NCBI GenBank assembly: GCA_038209155.1
Contig: JBBQYA010000110.1
Location: 1 to 8,168, forward strand
From: JBBQYA01 sp038209155
GTDB lineage: Bacteria > Bacteroidota > Bacteroidia > Sphingobacteriales > Sphingobacteriaceae
Length of the DNA: 8,168 bases
Reading direction: 5' to 3'
The first letter of the stretch is position 1. Each line of letters opens with the position of its first letter. The notes below the pieces were generated by a model. The model was given only the letters and a program-made list of their open reading frames with translations, did not search any database and was not told where the DNA came from. A program made the position numbers and the translations under genes. Positions 6,941-8,168 of the stretch are shown here, one piece after another.

Positions 6941-6966
6941 TAACAAAAACATAATACAAATAACCA
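6941..6966 (+). repeat. 26-bp exact repeat, spacer copy
   Basis: Exact copy of 5823-5848. In the HEPN reading frame it would encode NKNIIQIT. That frame stays open into the ATG of array gene 2 without a stop, but has no HEPN sequence in front of it. It is best read as a relic of the HEPN 3' end carried along by duplication. Confidence 0.9.
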
Positions 6967-7028
6967 AAATTATTCCAAATTTTTACCATAATAAAAAATC
7001 TAATTCACTTACCAAATTAAACGTTATC

Positions 7029-7928
7029 ATGAAAAAACTTATTTCATTGTTAATAATTTCCATTTTGTCACTTTCAAACCTCAAAGCACAAACTTCTGAA
7101 ATTACAAAATCTTCACCAACCAATTTTTACAACGATTTTGTAAAACCTGCTAATTTTATTTTTGAGGCTACTTCTAATCAAGTAGAGGTCGTTACAGAAA
7201 ATAAAAAGCATTATGTAAAAATTCAATTAAAAGTTCATAAAGTATTTAAAGGTAATTTACCATCTTATAATCTAACTTATAAATCAGAGATAGATTCTGG
7301 AGGTAAAGCCTATTTTTTAAAATATAAAGATGAGTCCAAAAAATTTAATAATTATGATGGAACTGGTAATACAGCAATGTATTTTTTTCATACTTTAAAT
7401 AATGGTGTAAGTAGTTCAGAAAAAATTACAATTTGCAGTAAAGATTTAATTGAAGGAATAGGTTATTTTCTAAACTTCGACACCTACACTTACAAAGACA
7501 AGGAAATGCTGGTAAAGAACGTATTGAAGTATGGTAATAATTTGAGAGACACAACTGAAGTTGGAATGCCTTATGGCTATAAAGATTTAGTAAAAGTTAA
7601 AGATTTGTACGATACTCTTTTGCGCTTTCCTGACATTAAATTAAGTTACGATGATGGATCAATATTCCGACAAGTGACAGCGAAAGAATGGTTAGATGCT
7701 CACCCTGGTATGAGACCAAATTGGAAAAATATAGCAGAACCAATACCTCCAGTACAAATTAATAAACCAACAGATCCAGAGTTATTAAAACAAAATGCAG
7801 AAGATTTTAAAAAGGCAATTGAATTTCGCAAAAAAATGAGCAAACCGCTGAGTCCAAAAGAAAAGCGAAAGTTAAAAAAGCAACAAAGAAATAATAATGC
7901 AACAATGTCTTATTTTATTAAAAACTAG
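7029..7928 (+). CDS. Secreted protein of unknown function, array copy 2
   Basis: 299 aa, paralogue of the gene at 5914. The signal peptide is cleaved probably after A20 (NLKA|QT). There is no cysteine in the signal, which argues against lipidation for the family. Segments shared with copy 1, in order: NFYN..(V/L)KPA (32-41), IFEAT (44-48), LKVHKVFKGNLPS (67-79), YFLNFDTYTYKD (146-157), the DDG..FRQ(V/K)T region (208-216), EWLDAHPGMRPN (220-231), and nearly everything from 237 to the SYFIKN end. Most other positions differ, with a clearly variable stretch at about 100-145. The tail is again very basic (KEKRKLKKQQR). It is preceded by a 209-bp spacer, unlike copy 1, so it may rely on read-through or a promoter in the repeat; I could not identify one. 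A cell-surface or secreted role is inferred from the signal only. Confidence 0.85.
   Translation: MKKLISLLIISILSLSNLKAQTSEITKSSPTNFYNDFVKPANFIFEATSNQVEVVTENKKHYVKIQLKVHKVFKGNLPSYNLTYKSEIDSGGKAYFLKYKDESKKFNNYDGTGNTAMYFFHTLNNGVSSSEKITICSKDLIEGIGYFLNFDTYTYKDKEMLVKNVLKYGNNLRDTTEVGMPYGYKDLVKVKDLYDTLLRFPDIKLSYDDGSIFRQVTAKEWLDAHPGMRPNWKNIAEPIPPVQINKPTDPELLKQNAEDFKKAIEFRKKMSKPLSPKEKRKLKKQQRNNNATMSYFIKN
7740..7871 (+). repeat. 132-bp near-identical block at the 3' coding end, copy 2
   Basis: Partner of 6622-6753, with one difference in 132 bases and no gap. Confidence 0.93.
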
Positions 7929-7930
7929 CT

Positions 7931-7980
7931 TTATTCTCAAATTACAGGTTTTCCTATTTATTTGTAATTTGAGGTAATAA
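7931..7980 (+). terminator. Hairpin after array gene 2, perfect 11-bp stem
   Basis: CTCAAATTACA (7936-7946) and TGTAATTTGAG (7963-7973) are perfect inverted repeats with a 16-nt loop. TTATT (7931-7935) and AATAA (7976-7980) extend the stem past a 2-nt bulge. It begins 2 bp after the TAG stop. There is no clear T-run, so it could be a terminator, a 3'-end stabiliser or a protein-binding palindrome. Confidence 0.4.
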
Positions 7981-8004
7981 TTAATGCTGGCAATACAAGA
8001 TATA

Positions 8005-8024
8005 TTTAAAAAAGCGTTTTTAAA
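8005..8024 (+). terminator. A/T hairpin with 4-nt loop, copy 2
   Basis: Same TTTAAAAA / TTTTTAAA stem as 6896-6915, here with an AGCG loop. Both arms are unchanged while the loop differs. Confidence 0.3.
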
Positions 8025-8136
8025 AGAATAGTAATGGTTAACATGAAATTAGCTAAAACCTAACAAAAAACTCCAAAATTATTCCATAACTTTTTTAGGT
8101 AAAAAAACTAATTCACTTACCAAACGATACCCCATC

Positions 8137-8168
8137 ATGAAAAAACTTCTTTTGTTTATCCTCTACCT
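8137..8168 (+). CDS. Start of a third array copy (secreted protein), cut by window edge
   Basis: The ATG at 8137 opens MKKLLLFILY, the beginning of a signal peptide of the same form as copies 1 and 2. The start context is shared with the earlier copies: ATCATGAAAAAACTT in all three. The upstream 17 bp at 8108-8124 match 7000-7016. Only about ten codons are in the window, so identity as a third paralogue rests on the upstream repeat and the signal start. Confidence 0.75.
   Translation, partial: MKKLLLFILY

Larger units (their letters stand above)
6811..6942 (+). repeat. Conserved 3' flank of the repeat unit, copy 1
   Basis: It starts in the last codons of array gene 1 and runs through the spacer. 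It aligns without gaps to 7920-8051, with 11 differences by my hand count (about 92% identical). It contains two hairpins, annotated separately. Confidence 0.85.
6941..8048 (+). repeat. Tandem repeat unit 2 (about 1.1 kb)
   Basis: The spacer relic of the HEPN 3' end, array gene 2 and its 3' flank. A third unit begins right after it: 17 bp at 7000-7016, upstream of gene 2, recur exactly at 8108-8124, upstream of gene 3. Ends are approximate. Confidence 0.7.
7920..8051 (+). repeat. Conserved 3' flank of the repeat unit, copy 2
   Basis: Partner of 6811-6942, gap-free, with 11 differences by hand count. It covers the last codons of array gene 2 and most of the spacer before copy 3. Confidence 0.85.

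Noticed and set aside
6967..7028. N-terminal extension of array gene 2 through the open frame upstream of 7029
   Set aside because: The frame is open, but it is explained by duplicated HEPN tail DNA. A signal peptide starts exactly at 7029, and copies 1 and 3 have the same start.
5823..8168. CRISPR or integron-type array
   Set aside because: The repeat unit is about 1.1 kb with a full coding gene. There are no short regular repeats and spacers, no integrase and no attC-like sites. It is a tandem gene duplication.

Overview
The window looks like a chromosomal segment of an AT-rich member of the Bacteroidota, most likely a flavobacterial-type lineage. By eye G+C is roughly one third, and there are almost no Shine-Dalgarno sequences. 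Secreted proteins start MKKL and end their signal in K-A-Q. Every core gene has a typical Bacteroidota length and motif set. This placement is inference; no rRNA or other marker is present.

Left part (1-5209, all minus strand): a compact set of five genes with gaps of only 5-23 bp. In transcription order they are fumC (class II fumarase), a small lipoprotein of unknown function, a low-molecular-weight protein tyrosine phosphatase, hisS (histidyl-tRNA synthetase) and hutH (histidine ammonia-lyase, whose C-terminus runs off the left edge). One operon is likely, with a possible Bacteroidota-type promoter box in front of fumC. hisS and hutH use the same amino acid, one for tRNA charging and one for degradation, and are separated by 8 bp. 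fumC and hutH are both catabolic or central-metabolic enzymes; the phosphatase and lipoprotein have no evident link to them.

Centre (5210-5424): a 215-bp divergent intergenic region that must carry the promoters for both directions. No gene or RNA is recognised in it.

Right part (5425-8168, all plus strand): an accessory-looking module. It opens with a HEPN-domain protein of the HI0074 / 'nucleotidyltransferase substrate-binding' type. This protein has an intact R-x4-H-x-Y motif, but no nucleotidyltransferase partner gene lies next to it. Twelve bases downstream begins a tandem array of a secreted protein family: two complete genes (301 and 299 aa) and the first 32 bases of a third. Start-to-start spacing is 1115 and 1108 bp, so the array has a DNA repeat unit of about 1.1 kb. 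The copies are mosaic. The N-terminal and middle coding parts have diverged widely. The C-terminal coding end and the roughly 130 bp after the stop codon are almost unchanged and contain two conserved hairpins. The last 26 codons of the HEPN gene (stop included) lie inside the repeat unit: 26 bp there recur exactly in the spacer before the second copy. The duplication therefore appears to have started within the 3' end of the HEPN gene. The HEPN gene plus secreted-protein array is the most unusual part of the window, and I do not recognise its function.
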